Assembly (NCBI GenBank): GCA_947629515.1
Contig: CANRDY010000010.1
Span: 1 to 41,611, forward strand
Reading direction: 5' to 3'
DNA length: 41,611 nucleotides
Origin: an uncultured Clostridia bacterium
Lineage (GTDB): Bacteria > Bacillota > Clostridia > Christensenellales > Borkfalkiaceae
Positions 1-8,524 of this stretch are shown here, one piece after another; position 1 is the first letter of the stretch; every line of letters begins with the position of its first letter. A program made the translations under genes and the position numbers. The notes under the pieces are model-generated. The model saw only the letters and a program-made list of their open reading frames with translations. It was not told the DNA's origin and made no database searches.

Positions 1-36
1 ATATCTTTCATAGAAATATTACTTGCTCCGCGGAGC

Positions 37-77
37 ATTTTGTTGCACGCCTATTCGCCTAAGGCGTGCAACAAAAT
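37..77. other. 15-bp stem-loop in the leader of the giant surface protein gene
   Basis: A perfect inverted repeat, ATTTTGTTGCACGCC paired with GGCGTGCAACAAAAT around an 11-nt loop, lies about 50 bp before the first gene. A smaller palindrome, GCTCCGCGGAGC, sits just before it at 25-36. No U-run follows on either strand, so it may be the end of an upstream gene outside the window or a leader structure. Confidence 0.4.
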
Positions 78-126
78 AAAATTATTGAAAAGCCGCAACG
101 GAGCAGGAGTTTTAAGGGGAAAGATT

Positions 127-3100
127 ATGACAAAAATTAAACAACGCTTGCTTGTTGTTTTGGCGTTTATTTTATGCGCTGTCACGCTGTTGGCGGGACT
201 TTTTTTATTTACGGGAAAAAATTTCCAAAAGGCGGAAGCGTTTGATGGTAAGGAAGCGGTTGATGTAACTGAAATTTATAATAGTAAAATAGGGAAATTT
301 GACCGTGATAAACTTGAAACTATTTTTTCGTATCTAATCGGAAAAACAACTTATAAAGATATAAACGACGCGGCAATGGAAACAATCTCTCATGAAGATT
401 TCAATAGTAAGGACAAAATAATAACTTTTGGCGGACTTAAATGGACACCTGTTTTTTTAACTACCGAAAGAGGCACTTCCAATCCCGATTTGGTTTTATA
501 TTATGCCGGTGCTGATTTGGACGAAATAACTGCTTTCGATCCCAAACATGAAGATAATTCGTGGGAGTTTGTGTCGCCAGCTCTAGGTTTAAATTGGGAC
601 GATTATTATACGAAAAGCAGTATCGATAGTAAATCAGTTGTTATTTACGGCACAAGCTATATGCGAGCATATCTTAATGGTACTCAGTATATAAAGCTTG
701 ATGATCCTGGCAGCCCAACTTTATCAACTTTGTCGGAAGGTCAGGCGGTACAAAACAAAACTTTGAAAAAATTTGTTGATACTTTTGGTTCGAAATATAT
801 TTACACTCCTTCACAGGCAGGTTGGCAGTCAAACGAAAACGTTTTGCAAGACAGTCGGAGTTGGGTTAGTGTTGAATTTAAAAATAACAGTAGTGGTGAC
901 GCATATACGCCACTTGATTATGCTATTCCGAATGAAGCTTTTGGTACGCCATCAAAGGGAACATTGCCTAGTGATTTTACTAGCGCATCACAACTTGCCG
1001 CATATAGTGCTTGGAAAGACGATTATCTTTGGGTACCGAGTTTTTCCGAAATAGGTTGTACAGGTAATTACGGTGCTATGCCTGTTAAACTTAAAGACAG
1101 TAGTGGCAAAGCCCTTAATTATTTTGAGTATTCCGATGTAATATGCAAAGGGATGTTCGGTATTGATTCCGATTCAAAAATATTTCATGAAAATAATGAA
1201 AGATGGCTAAGATCCGGAAGTATAGGTGATAATAGTACTGATAAGGTTGCATTTTCTGATTTGGCTTCTGAGGGCTTATGGAATTATTATGGTATGTCTG
1301 AAGATCAACACTCCAGAGCCAACCCCTGCATACACTTGAACCTTAAAGCTGTTTATGATAATTCGGTTTATATTGTTCCCAACCCGTCGCAGACAAGACC
1401 TCAACAGACTTTTACATATAACGGCGCAGAGCAGTCGATAACCGTAAATCTCAATAAGCACCTCTATTTGTCGAGCAAAACCGAGGGTTCTGACTTTTCG
1501 GGCACGACTTTCAAGGCAAAGAACGTAGGTACATATTATATGAGCGTTCGTTGCAACAGCGACGCGGTTTGGGAAGATACGGGCAACGCGACCGACCCGC
1601 GCTACGCGGCTCAAATTACAATCACCCCCAAACCAATCACACTGAAAATAAGCAGTCCAACGGTTACATACGGCGACGACCCCGCCGCGCTTGCGATAGA
1701 CCCCACGCCGCAGAACAGTACGTCGTTTGCGGAAAAAGAGACAATTGCAAATATTCCCGACATTAATTCCAAAATCAAATTCAACAATGGGTCGTCAAAG
1801 CCCACAAGCACGACCGACAAAGGTTCATATAACCTTACGGCAGATAACGGCGTTATAGGCAATTATAACGTTACTTTCGTTTCCGGTAAATACACCGTAT
1901 CGGCGCGCACGCTGAAAGTCAAGTGGACGGCGAACCCGAACGCCAAGAACTGGAAGGCGTTTAACGGCAGTTCTTCGGTGAGCGAAATCTATTACGACGG
2001 CGCGCACCCCGCGTTCTCAACTACGGCAAGCTCCGAGAATATAGACGCAACTTTCGCCGTAGACACAGCGGGCTTGCCATCGAGTATATCGGCTGAGGCG
2101 GGGAAGTTAGCCCTTAAAATATCGGGCAACTGCAACAAAAAGGACGTGGACGAAACAACGCACTCCACGACCGCCTCGTTCAGCGCAACGCAGACCAACT
2201 ACGTGCTGGACAGTTCGACTACGACAATTCAATATAAAATAGTCGCGCGCCCCGTTACGGTAAAAATCGGTAATTTGCTTGGAACTTCGGGCAGTCAATA
2301 CGGTTCGAACCAAGCCTCGCTTGCGAACGCAAGCATAACACCCGATACCACGGGCAACAAGTTTAACTTTATAGGTTCGGACGGAGCAAGGTCGAACTTC
2401 ACGCTTTCGTGTGCCGTTACAAGCACAAGCGTGCCGGGATACTATCCCATAACGTGCACTTTCGGCGGTTCGAACGAACAGCTTAAAAAGAACTACGAAG
2501 TGACGTTTACGGGCGAGTTCGGCTCGGGTTCTTACACAAACAATACATACTCTGCAAGCAACGGCACGGCGGGCGTATATCAGGTGCGCAACGCGACGAT
2601 CACCGCCAACGCCAACGCCGAAATGCCGCAGAAGTGGACGGTGGACAACAGTGCGGGAACTATCATTATGTCGTACTTCCACGACCACGACGGCGAAAAG
2701 AGGACGTTAGAGGGTGAATGGTTCACCACGAAAAACAGCCAAGCCGTGACTTTGAAGTACTCCGAGACTTCGGAGAGCGGCGCGTGGTCAAATACTATCT
2801 CCGACGCGACCGATCCCAAAACATACACGTATTGGGTGCAGGTTTCGGCGCAGTATCACGACACGCGCGTGTATAAAGTGACGTTCAACGTTACTTCCGA
2901 AAGCGTGACGGTGACGTTCAAGGGCGATAATTTAGCGGAAGCGCAGTACGGCGCGGCACTGCCCCAAGAGGACGCGCTTTGGGCGTTGGTGCAAAGCGTT
3001 GAGGGCTTGCACTTCGAAAACGAGGATTTGGAAGGGCAGAACGCCATTACCAAATTAAAAGATATAATAGAACTTTATCTCACGGACGGGCACGGCGCGC

Positions 3101-6100
3101 TTACGGCGGCGGAGGCTGTTGAGGGCAGTTATGCGATAGCGTTCCGCTTTAAGGGCGGCGAAAGTTCTTCGAACTATATCATTATGCTGAGCAACCAGAC
3201 GGGTAAGTATACCGTTAAGGCGCGCGAGCTGACTTTGGACGATTTAGACTGGGGTCATTTGAACGATATAGGGTTCACAATGGAATACGGCGACGATTTA
3301 GCCGCAGACCATGCGCAACACCACCCCAATCCCGCGTTGAAGGGGGATATAACGAAGCCCGAGAGCGCGGCGAGCCTTTCGAAGGTTTTGACCTTTGAAA
3401 TTTGGCACAAGAACGGCGAAAAGGTGGCGGACGAGCACGCGCACGACGCGGGGCAGTACACCGTTAAAATCACGGGGTTGCCCGACGGCTGGGATAAAAT
3501 GTATAAAGTGTCCGTATCGGGTCTTGAAAAGGACTTTAATATAACGGCTAAGGAAATTTCGCTTACGATAATCAAAGCGCAAAGCACGGCTTATCACGCG
3601 CAGACTTTGGCGGAAATGACCGAGACCCTCAACGACCAGATGATACAATATCTTACGGCGCACGAGGGGCTGCTGGACAGAGATTACGGCTTTATCAAGC
3701 TGACCGTGGAATACACGGGCGAGGGCTACGAAACGCCCGAAACGTGCTACCCGAACGCGGGAAAACTTGTAATAAAGGGCGAAGCGACGGGCACGGCGGC
3801 GACCAACTACGAGATAAGCTGGACGAACGGCGAGTGGGAGATCACCAAGGCGACCAACACGCTGAGCGGAGAATATTCGCGCGCGGATTGGGTGGAGAAA
3901 GGATCGCCCTCGGCTGAGAATAACACGCTTTCGGCGACGTTCGGCGACGGAGTTACATTAAAATATTACACGAAATTCGAGAACGGCGAATACAGCGACC
4001 TCTACGAGGGCGGGTTCGACGAAAACACGCCTAAGGGCACGTACTACGTTAAGGCGTATGTTGCGGGAACGGATAATTACACCGAAATAGACGAATATGT
4101 CGGGCAGTTCGAAGTAACAGACCACAGCGCGCACACGTGGGTGGCGGACGAGGCGAACGGCTGGACGTGGACATGGGACGGCGAGAACAACACCTACACG
4201 GTGAAGCTGACCTTTAAGTGCAGCGCGGGGCTTGAAGAGCACACGCACGAAGAGACCGCGGAAGTAGCGACAGACGATTCGGGCGCGCCGACATGCACGG
4301 AAGAGGGCGACATAAAGTACACGGCGACGGTGACCTACGAAGGCAAGACGTATACGTCGGAAAAGACCGACCACAAAGCGGCAAAGGGACACAGAACGGA
4401 CGCAATGATTTTCCACCCCGAAGTAGCGGCGGAGTGCACGAAAGCGGGATCGGTGCAGTACTACGAGTGCCCCGACTGCCACAGATATTTTGAAGAGAGC
4501 ACGGCGGAAACGGAGATATTCGAGACCGTGGTTGAAGCGACGGGGCACAGCTGGAACGACGGGGTTATAACCAAAGACCCCACGTGCACGGCGGCGGGCG
4601 AGAAGAAAGTTACGTGCACGGCGTGCAACGAAGAAAAGACCGAAGAAGTTGCGGCGTTGGGTCACGATTGGCAGGACGAGAACGTGACGGTTCAGCCGGA
4701 CTGCACGCACACGGGGTTGAAGAATCAGAAGTGCTCGAGGTGCGAAGCCACTCAAAACGATGTGGAAGTGCCCGCGCTGGGGCATAGCTGGAACGCGGGT
4801 GAGGTTACCGACGAGGCGACCTGCACGCACGCGGGAACTAAGACCTACACCTGCGAACGCGACGGTTGCGGCGTGACCCGCACGGAAGTAGTAAAGGCGG
4901 CGGGACACAGGTGGAACGCAGGCACAGAAGAACCGCAACACAGCTGTACGGAGCCGGGGACTATAACCTACGCTTGCGAGGACTGCGGCACGACCCGCAC
5001 GGAGACCGTGCCCGCCCAACACACGTGGGAGACGCAAACGGTAACCAAACCCGCGACGTGCACGGAGAACGGGCTGGAAAATCAGAAGTGCAAGTTCTGC
5101 GAAGAGACCCGCGAGAGCGTTGTGATACCCGCGCTGGGGCATCAGTGGAACGACGGTTCCGTAACAAAAGCGGCGGACTGCACGCACACGGGTACAAAGA
5201 CATACACTTGTACGCGCGGCGGAGATTGCCATGCCGAAAAGACGGAAGAGATACCCGCGCTGGGGCACCTGTGGGACAACGGCACGGTGACGAAAGCGGC
5301 GGACTGCACGCACACGGGTGCAAAGACATATACTTGCACGCGCGGCGGCGACTGCCACGAGACCAGGACGGAAGAAGTGCTTGCGCTGGGACATTCGTGG
5401 ACGGTGGACGAAGTAACGCAGGAACCCGACTGCACGCACACGGGCTTGCAGAACAGACGTTGCACAAGGTGCGACGCGGTTGAAAAGAACGCGGAGATCC
5501 CCGCACTCGGACATGAGTGGGTGGACGGAGCGATAATAAAGCATGCGGACTGCATGCACGCGGGAGCAAAGAATCAGGTGTGCTCGCGTTGCGGTTACGA
5601 GCGTGACGGGGTGGAAATACCCGCGCTCGGACACAGCTGGGATACGGGAACGGTGATAAAAGCCGCCACGTGCGAAGATAGCGGAACGATAGAGTTCAAG
5701 TGCACACGCGCGGGTTGCAACGAGAGTTACACCGACGAGCTCGAAGCAACGGGACACAGCTGGGGGAACGTTATTGTGACCAAAGCCGCCACGTGCGAGG
5801 AGACGGGACTTCAAACGGCAACCTGCCTTGTATGCGGCAAGGAGCAGGAAAATATCGAAATACCCGCGAACGGACACACGTGGGAGGACGGCGAAATAAC
5901 TTCGGCGGCGACCTGCGAGAGCGCGGGCAGCAAGAACAGAGTTTGCACCGTCTGCGGCGAAACCGAGGAGGGGGTTGAAATACCCGCGCTCGGGCACAGC
6001 TGGGACGAGGGCAAAGTGACCCTTGCGCCCACGTGCGACGCCGCGGGTCAGAGAGTGCACACCTGCACGAGGTGCGGGGAGCAGTCCGAGCCCGAGACGA

Positions 6101-6591
6101 TAGCGGCGGCGGGGCACCATTGGGACAACGGCACGGTCGTCAAGTCGCCCAAGTGCGAGAGCGCGGGCGAGACGGTTTACACCTGCACGCGTTGCGGTGA
6201 AATCGAGAGAAAGTACCCCGAAGCGTTGGGGCACGCCGTTGACGCGAACGCATGGGAACGCACCGAAACGAGCCATTGGCAGAGATGTTTAAGGTGCGGC
6301 GAAGAGGTGAACAAACACGCCCATAACTATAACGAGGGCGAAATCACCACTCAACCCACCGAGACCGAGGCGGGCGTTAAGACCTACACCTGCGACGACT
6401 GCGGAATGGAAAAGACCGAAAGCGTTGCACCGACGGGCACAGCGGGCGGCGAAGGCACGGGCGACGGTTCGGGCACGGGCGACGGACCGCTCGACGGTGG
6501 GGATATAGGACCGTTTGTGGTTATAATCGGCGTAGAGGGCGTAATGCTCATAGTGCTCATCGCGGCGGTCGCGGTATTGAAGAGGAGATAA
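127..6591 (+). CDS. Giant exported surface protein: DUF6273-like domain, MBG-like repeats, GHxW/CxxC repeat array, C-terminal membrane anchor
   Basis: A 2154-residue protein with an N-terminal signal peptide (hydrophobic core about residues 8-29, likely cleavage after AEA at 38). Residues about 95-410 resemble the DUF6273 type of extracellular domain, with a LWVPSFSE motif and a WLRSG motif. Beta-rich MBG-like modules (YGDD, NYxITW patterns) run to about 1330. Then follow about fourteen 40-residue units that begin GHxW and carry two CxxC-like cysteine pairs (1473-2034), a Gly/Asp-rich linker, and a final hydrophobic helix (about 2128-2151) ending KRR. No LPXTG sorting motif is visible, so the helix is probably the anchor. 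ATG 127 was chosen over ATG 40 because it directly precedes the signal peptide and follows the purine-rich AAGGGGAAAG. The first 1.3 kb is visibly more AT-rich than the rest. A role in adhesion or wall structure is inferred. Confidence 0.85.
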   Translation: MTKIKQRLLVVLAFILCAVTLLAGLFLFTGKNFQKAEAFDGKEAVDVTEIYNSKIGKFDRDKLETIFSYLIGKTTYKDINDAAMETISHEDFNSKDKIITFGGLKWTPVFLTTERGTSNPDLVLYYAGADLDEITAFDPKHEDNSWEFVSPALGLNWDDYYTKSSIDSKSVVIYGTSYMRAYLNGTQYIKLDDPGSPTLSTLSEGQAVQNKTLKKFVDTFGSKYIYTPSQAGWQSNENVLQDSRSWVSVEFKNNSSGDAYTPLDYAIPNEAFGTPSKGTLPSDFTSASQLAAYSAWKDDYLWVPSFSEIGCTGNYGAMPVKLKDSSGKALNYFEYSDVICKGMFGIDSDSKIFHENNERWLRSGSIGDNSTDKVAFSDLASEGLWNYYGMSEDQHSRANPCIHLNLKAVYDNSVYIVPNPSQTRPQQTFTYNGAEQSITVNLNKHLYLSSKTEGSDFSGTTFKAKNVGTYYMSVRCNSDAVWEDTGNATDPRYAAQITITPKPITLKISSPTVTYGDDPAALAIDPTPQNSTSFAEKETIANIPDINSKIKFNNGSSKPTSTTDKGSYNLTADNGVIGNYNVTFVSGKYTVSARTLKVKWTANPNAKNWKAFNGSSSVSEIYYDGAHPAFSTTASSENIDATFAVDTAGLPSSISAEAGKLALKISGNCNKKDVDETTHSTTASFSATQTNYVLDSSTTTIQYKIVARPVTVKIGNLLGTSGSQYGSNQASLANASITPDTTGNKFNFIGSDGARSNFTLSCAVTSTSVPGYYPITCTFGGSNEQLKKNYEVTFTGEFGSGSYTNNTYSASNGTAGVYQVRNATITANANAEMPQKWTVDNSAGTIIMSYFHDHDGEKRTLEGEWFTTKNSQAVTLKYSETSESGAWSNTISDATDPKTYTYWVQVSAQYHDTRVYKVTFNVTSESVTVTFKGDNLAEAQYGAALPQEDALWALVQSVEGLHFENEDLEGQNAITKLKDIIELYLTDGHGALTAAEAVEGSYAIAFRFKGGESSSNYIIMLSNQTGKYTVKARELTLDDLDWGHLNDIGFTMEYGDDLAADHAQHHPNPALKGDITKPESAASLSKVLTFEIWHKNGEKVADEHAHDAGQYTVKITGLPDGWDKMYKVSVSGLEKDFNITAKEISLTIIKAQSTAYHAQTLAEMTETLNDQMIQYLTAHEGLLDRDYGFIKLTVEYTGEGYETPETCYPNAGKLVIKGEATGTAATNYEISWTNGEWEITKATNTLSGEYSRADWVEKGSPSAENNTLSATFGDGVTLKYYTKFENGEYSDLYEGGFDENTPKGTYYVKAYVAGTDNYTEIDEYVGQFEVTDHSAHTWVADEANGWTWTWDGENNTYTVKLTFKCSAGLEEHTHEETAEVATDDSGAPTCTEEGDIKYTATVTYEGKTYTSEKTDHKAAKGHRTDAMIFHPEVAAECTKAGSVQYYECPDCHRYFEESTAETEIFETVVEATGHSWNDGVITKDPTCTAAGEKKVTCTACNEEKTEEVAALGHDWQDENVTVQPDCTHTGLKNQKCSRCEATQNDVEVPALGHSWNAGEVTDEATCTHAGTKTYTCERDGCGVTRTEVVKAAGHRWNAGTEEPQHSCTEPGTITYACEDCGTTRTETVPAQHTWETQTVTKPATCTENGLENQKCKFCEETRESVVIPALGHQWNDGSVTKAADCTHTGTKTYTCTRGGDCHAEKTEEIPALGHLWDNGTVTKAADCTHTGAKTYTCTRGGDCHETRTEEVLALGHSWTVDEVTQEPDCTHTGLQNRRCTRCDAVEKNAEIPALGHEWVDGAIIKHADCMHAGAKNQVCSRCGYERDGVEIPALGHSWDTGTVIKAATCEDSGTIEFKCTRAGCNESYTDELEATGHSWGNVIVTKAATCEETGLQTATCLVCGKEQENIEIPANGHTWEDGEITSAATCESAGSKNRVCTVCGETEEGVEIPALGHSWDEGKVTLAPTCDAAGQRVHTCTRCGEQSEPETIAAAGHHWDNGTVVKSPKCESAGETVYTCTRCGEIERKYPEALGHAVDANAWERTETSHWQRCLRCGEEVNKHAHNYNEGEITTQPTETEAGVKTYTCDDCGMEKTESVAPTGTAGGEGTGDGSGTGDGPLDGGDIGPFVVIIGVEGVMLIVLIAAVAVLKRR
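4543..6228 (+). repeat. In-gene array of about 14 GHxW/CxxC repeat units
   Basis: The coding sequence repeats a unit of about 120 bp. Each encodes GHxW, a central Cys (often CTHTG or CTxAG), then a CxxC or CxxxxC pair and an IPAL/VPAL-like end. Two central units (about 5146-5390) are nearly identical at DNA level, which suggests recent duplication. Two degenerate units without GHxW follow. Confidence 0.85.
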
Positions 6592-6603
6592 GGGGGAACC
6601 GAA

Positions 6604-7371
6604 ATGAATGGTTTGATAAACGGCGTAAAGCTGTTCGGTTCGGAACTGAGTATGAACAGCACGCTTGCGTATGTGCTTGTGATAATCGGCATGGCACTGT
6701 TGCTGGGGGCGATAATCACCTTGCTTGTGATGCTGGTATTGTCGCTGAGGAAGAAGAAAGAGGACGAGGAAGAGAACGACGAACAGCTCAACCTCGAAGA
6801 GCAAGCCGAGGAGATCGAGGAAGTAGCCGCGGCAGCGGCGGAATTGCCCGAGGAAGAATCGGTTGCGGGCGGTGTGCTGACCTACGACAGAAGTTTTACC
6901 GCAAAGTATATCCAGTCGTCTGACGACATAAAGCAGTACTATATCAAGATAAAGAACCAATTGCTTTCGTATAAGAAAGTAGGCGCGCGCATGAGCTGGA
7001 AACGCGAGAGCTTCCACAAGGGCAGAGAGACCATTGCAAGGCTGACTTTCAGAGGAAAGACCTTGTGCTTGTATCTTGCGCTCGATCCCGCGAAGTTTAC
7101 GGACAGCAAGTACGCCGTTGAGGACGTTAAGGAAATCGCATCATACGCCGACACACCTTGTTTGTACCGCATACGGAGCGACAGGCGCGAGAACTACGCG
7201 GAAGAGCTTATCGCCGAACTTATGACCGAAAAGGGCATTATAAAGACCGACCGCCCCTCCGAGGACTATTATCTCCCTTACGAGGGCATAGTGGAACTTA
7301 TCGAGAAAGGTTTAATAAAGCGCGTTATCCGCGACACCTCTTTCCCCGACTTATCCCAACAGACGGTGTGA
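6604..7371 (+). CDS. Membrane-anchored protein with a conserved-looking cytosolic domain, function unknown
   Basis: A 255-residue protein starting 12 nt after the giant surface protein. The ribosome site AGGGGGAA overlaps that gene's stop region, so the two are probably cotranscribed. One transmembrane helix lies at about residues 20-47. It is followed by KKK, a very acidic Glu-rich stretch (about 50-85, probably helical), and a compact mixed domain from about 97 onward with motifs YDRSF, MSWKRESF, GKTLCLYLALDPA and PCLYRIRSDRR. The positive residues after the helix place the domain inside the cell. I do not recognise the family with certainty and see no enzyme motif. Position suggests a partner of the surface protein, but this is only context. 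Confidence 0.75.
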   Translation: MNGLINGVKLFGSELSMNSTLAYVLVIIGMALLLGAIITLLVMLVLSLRKKKEDEEENDEQLNLEEQAEEIEEVAAAAAELPEEESVAGGVLTYDRSFTAKYIQSSDDIKQYYIKIKNQLLSYKKVGARMSWKRESFHKGRETIARLTFRGKTLCLYLALDPAKFTDSKYAVEDVKEIASYADTPCLYRIRSDRRENYAEELIAELMTEKGIIKTDRPSEDYYLPYEGIVELIEKGLIKRVIRDTSFPDLSQQTV

Positions 7372-7393
7372 GCAATACATAATAAACACGAGA

Positions 7394-7423
7394 GCCGCGC
7401 GGGCGTTTCAACGCCCGCGCGGC
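7394..7423 (+). terminator. Strong intrinsic-terminator-like hairpin after the surface protein operon
   Basis: A perfect 13-bp GC-rich stem, GCCGCGCGGGCGT with ACGCCCGCGCGGC, has a TTCA loop and is followed by AAACTTTT. The U-run is short and offset. Confidence 0.7.
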
Positions 7424-7430
7424 AAACTTT

Positions 7431-7499
7431 TAAATACTCCCTCGCCATTAAATACTCCCTCGCCATTAAACCCCTCGCCATTAAATACTCCCTCGCCCC
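7431..7499. repeat. 18-bp intergenic tandem repeat, about 4 copies
   Basis: The unit TAAATACTCCCTCGCCAT occurs twice perfectly. A 15-bp shortened copy follows, then a fourth copy with a changed end. It lies between the terminator hairpin and the proB promoter and encodes nothing visible. Confidence 0.85.
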
Positions 7500-7545
7500 T
7501 AACCTTCACCCCCGCGCCAAGAAATCGCTTCGGGGGCAAATTAAG

Positions 7546-7575
7546 TTGACTTATTTGCCCGCAATGTTGTATCAT
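7546..7575 (+). promoter_or_regulatory. Candidate proB promoter
   Basis: TTGACT, an 18-bp spacer and TATCAT fit a vegetative promoter. Transcription would start only about 15 nt before the proB ATG, which leaves just enough room for the AAAGG ribosome site. No T-box motif is visible. Confidence 0.45.
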
Positions 7576-7596
7576 ATTAAAAAGGTCAACAAAATT

Positions 7597-8367
7597 ATGA
7601 GATTAGTAATAAAAGTAGGCACTTCCACGCTCACGCACGCAAACGGCAGATTAAACATTCGCCGTGTGGAAGAGCTTTGCAAAACCATATCGGGTCTTAA
7701 AAACGCCGACCACGAGGTCGTCCTCGTCACGTCGGGCGCGATCGCAATGGGCGTAAGCAAGCTCAAACTTCCCGCCCGTCCGCAAGACGTTCCCACCAAA
7801 CAAGCCGTAGCGGCAGTGGGGCAGTGCGAACTCATGTACATTTACGACAAATTTTTCTCGGAGTATAACCACACCGCCGCCCAGATCCTCATCACGGGCG
7901 ACGACGTTGAGAACCAACAACGCCGCTCTCACCTCGAGGACACCTTTTCCCGTCTTTTCGAGCTTGGCGCGATCCCCGTTATTAACGAAAACGACACCGT
8001 CTCAACGGCAGAAATAGTTTCGTTGGGCGATAACGACACCCTTGCGGCGATAGTTGCCCTCATCGTAAAAGCCGATCTTCTGGTTCTGCTTTCGGACATA
8101 GACGGGCTGTACACCGCCGATCCCCACAAAGACGGTTCGGCAAAATTGATACCCCTCGTCACGGAAATAACGCAGGAGATAACCTCGCTTGCGGGCGGGG
8201 CGGGAACTTCGCTCGGCACGGGCGGAATGTCCACAAAGATAGGCGCGGCACGCACCTGTATGTCGGCGGGCATCGACATGGCGATCGCCAACGGCAGCGC
8301 CCCCTCGGTTCTTTACGACATAATCGGCGGCAAGAGCGTGGGCACGCGCTTCACGGCTAAAAAATGA
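7597..8367 (+). CDS. proB: Glutamate 5-kinase
   Basis: Phosphorylates glutamate with ATP to gamma-glutamyl phosphate, the first step of proline synthesis in the cytosol. The 256-residue product has the amino-acid-kinase signature: VIKVGTSTLT at the N-terminus, VTSGAIAMG, INENDTVS, GDNDTLAA, LLSDIDGLYTADP and GTGGMSTKI. It ends just after the kinase domain, so the C-terminal PUA domain of E. coli ProB (about 367 residues) is absent; short forms like this are known in many Bacillota. ATG 7597 is preferred over the in-frame ATG at 7546 because it directly precedes the conserved N-terminus, has AAAGG about 10 nt upstream, and the longer form would overlap the promoter. proA follows after 157 bp. 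Confidence 0.96.
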   Translation: MRLVIKVGTSTLTHANGRLNIRRVEELCKTISGLKNADHEVVLVTSGAIAMGVSKLKLPARPQDVPTKQAVAAVGQCELMYIYDKFFSEYNHTAAQILITGDDVENQQRRSHLEDTFSRLFELGAIPVINENDTVSTAEIVSLGDNDTLAAIVALIVKADLLVLLSDIDGLYTADPHKDGSAKLIPLVTEITQEITSLAGGAGTSLGTGGMSTKIGAARTCMSAGIDMAIANGSAPSVLYDIIGGKSVGTRFTAKK

Positions 8368-8401
8368 TAACGGCAACAGCCGAGTATATCGAGCAGTTTA
8401 G

Positions 8402-8499
8402 AACCGTTTGCAAGTGCGAACCGTTTGCAAGTGCGAATCTTAACATTGAAGAACCGTTAACAATTACGAACCGTGAAAAGTGCGAACCGTTAACAAGCG
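8402..8499. repeat. 17-bp degenerate tandem repeat between proB and proA
   Basis: Two perfect copies of AACCGTTTGCAAGTGCG are followed by four degenerate copies of 15-17 bp that keep the AACCGT head (third copy AATCTT). Together they fill most of the gap between the two genes. No reading frame or terminator is seen. Confidence 0.85.
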
Positions 8500-8524
8500 A
8501 AAGCCGCAAAAAAGTGAGGGATAA

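Noticed and set aside
3958-6276. A 772-codon open frame on the minus strand under the GHxW array
   Set aside because: It is Arg/Ala-rich with no domain, mirrors the repeat of the sense gene, and has no ribosome site; it is a by-product of GC-rich codons.
6420-6591. Sortase-type cell-wall anchor
   Set aside because: The C-terminal helix and basic end fit, but no LPXTG-like motif precedes them.
7372-7596. T-box or other amino-acid leader before proBA
   Set aside because: No T-box core sequence is present, and the candidate promoter leaves a leader of only about 15 nt.
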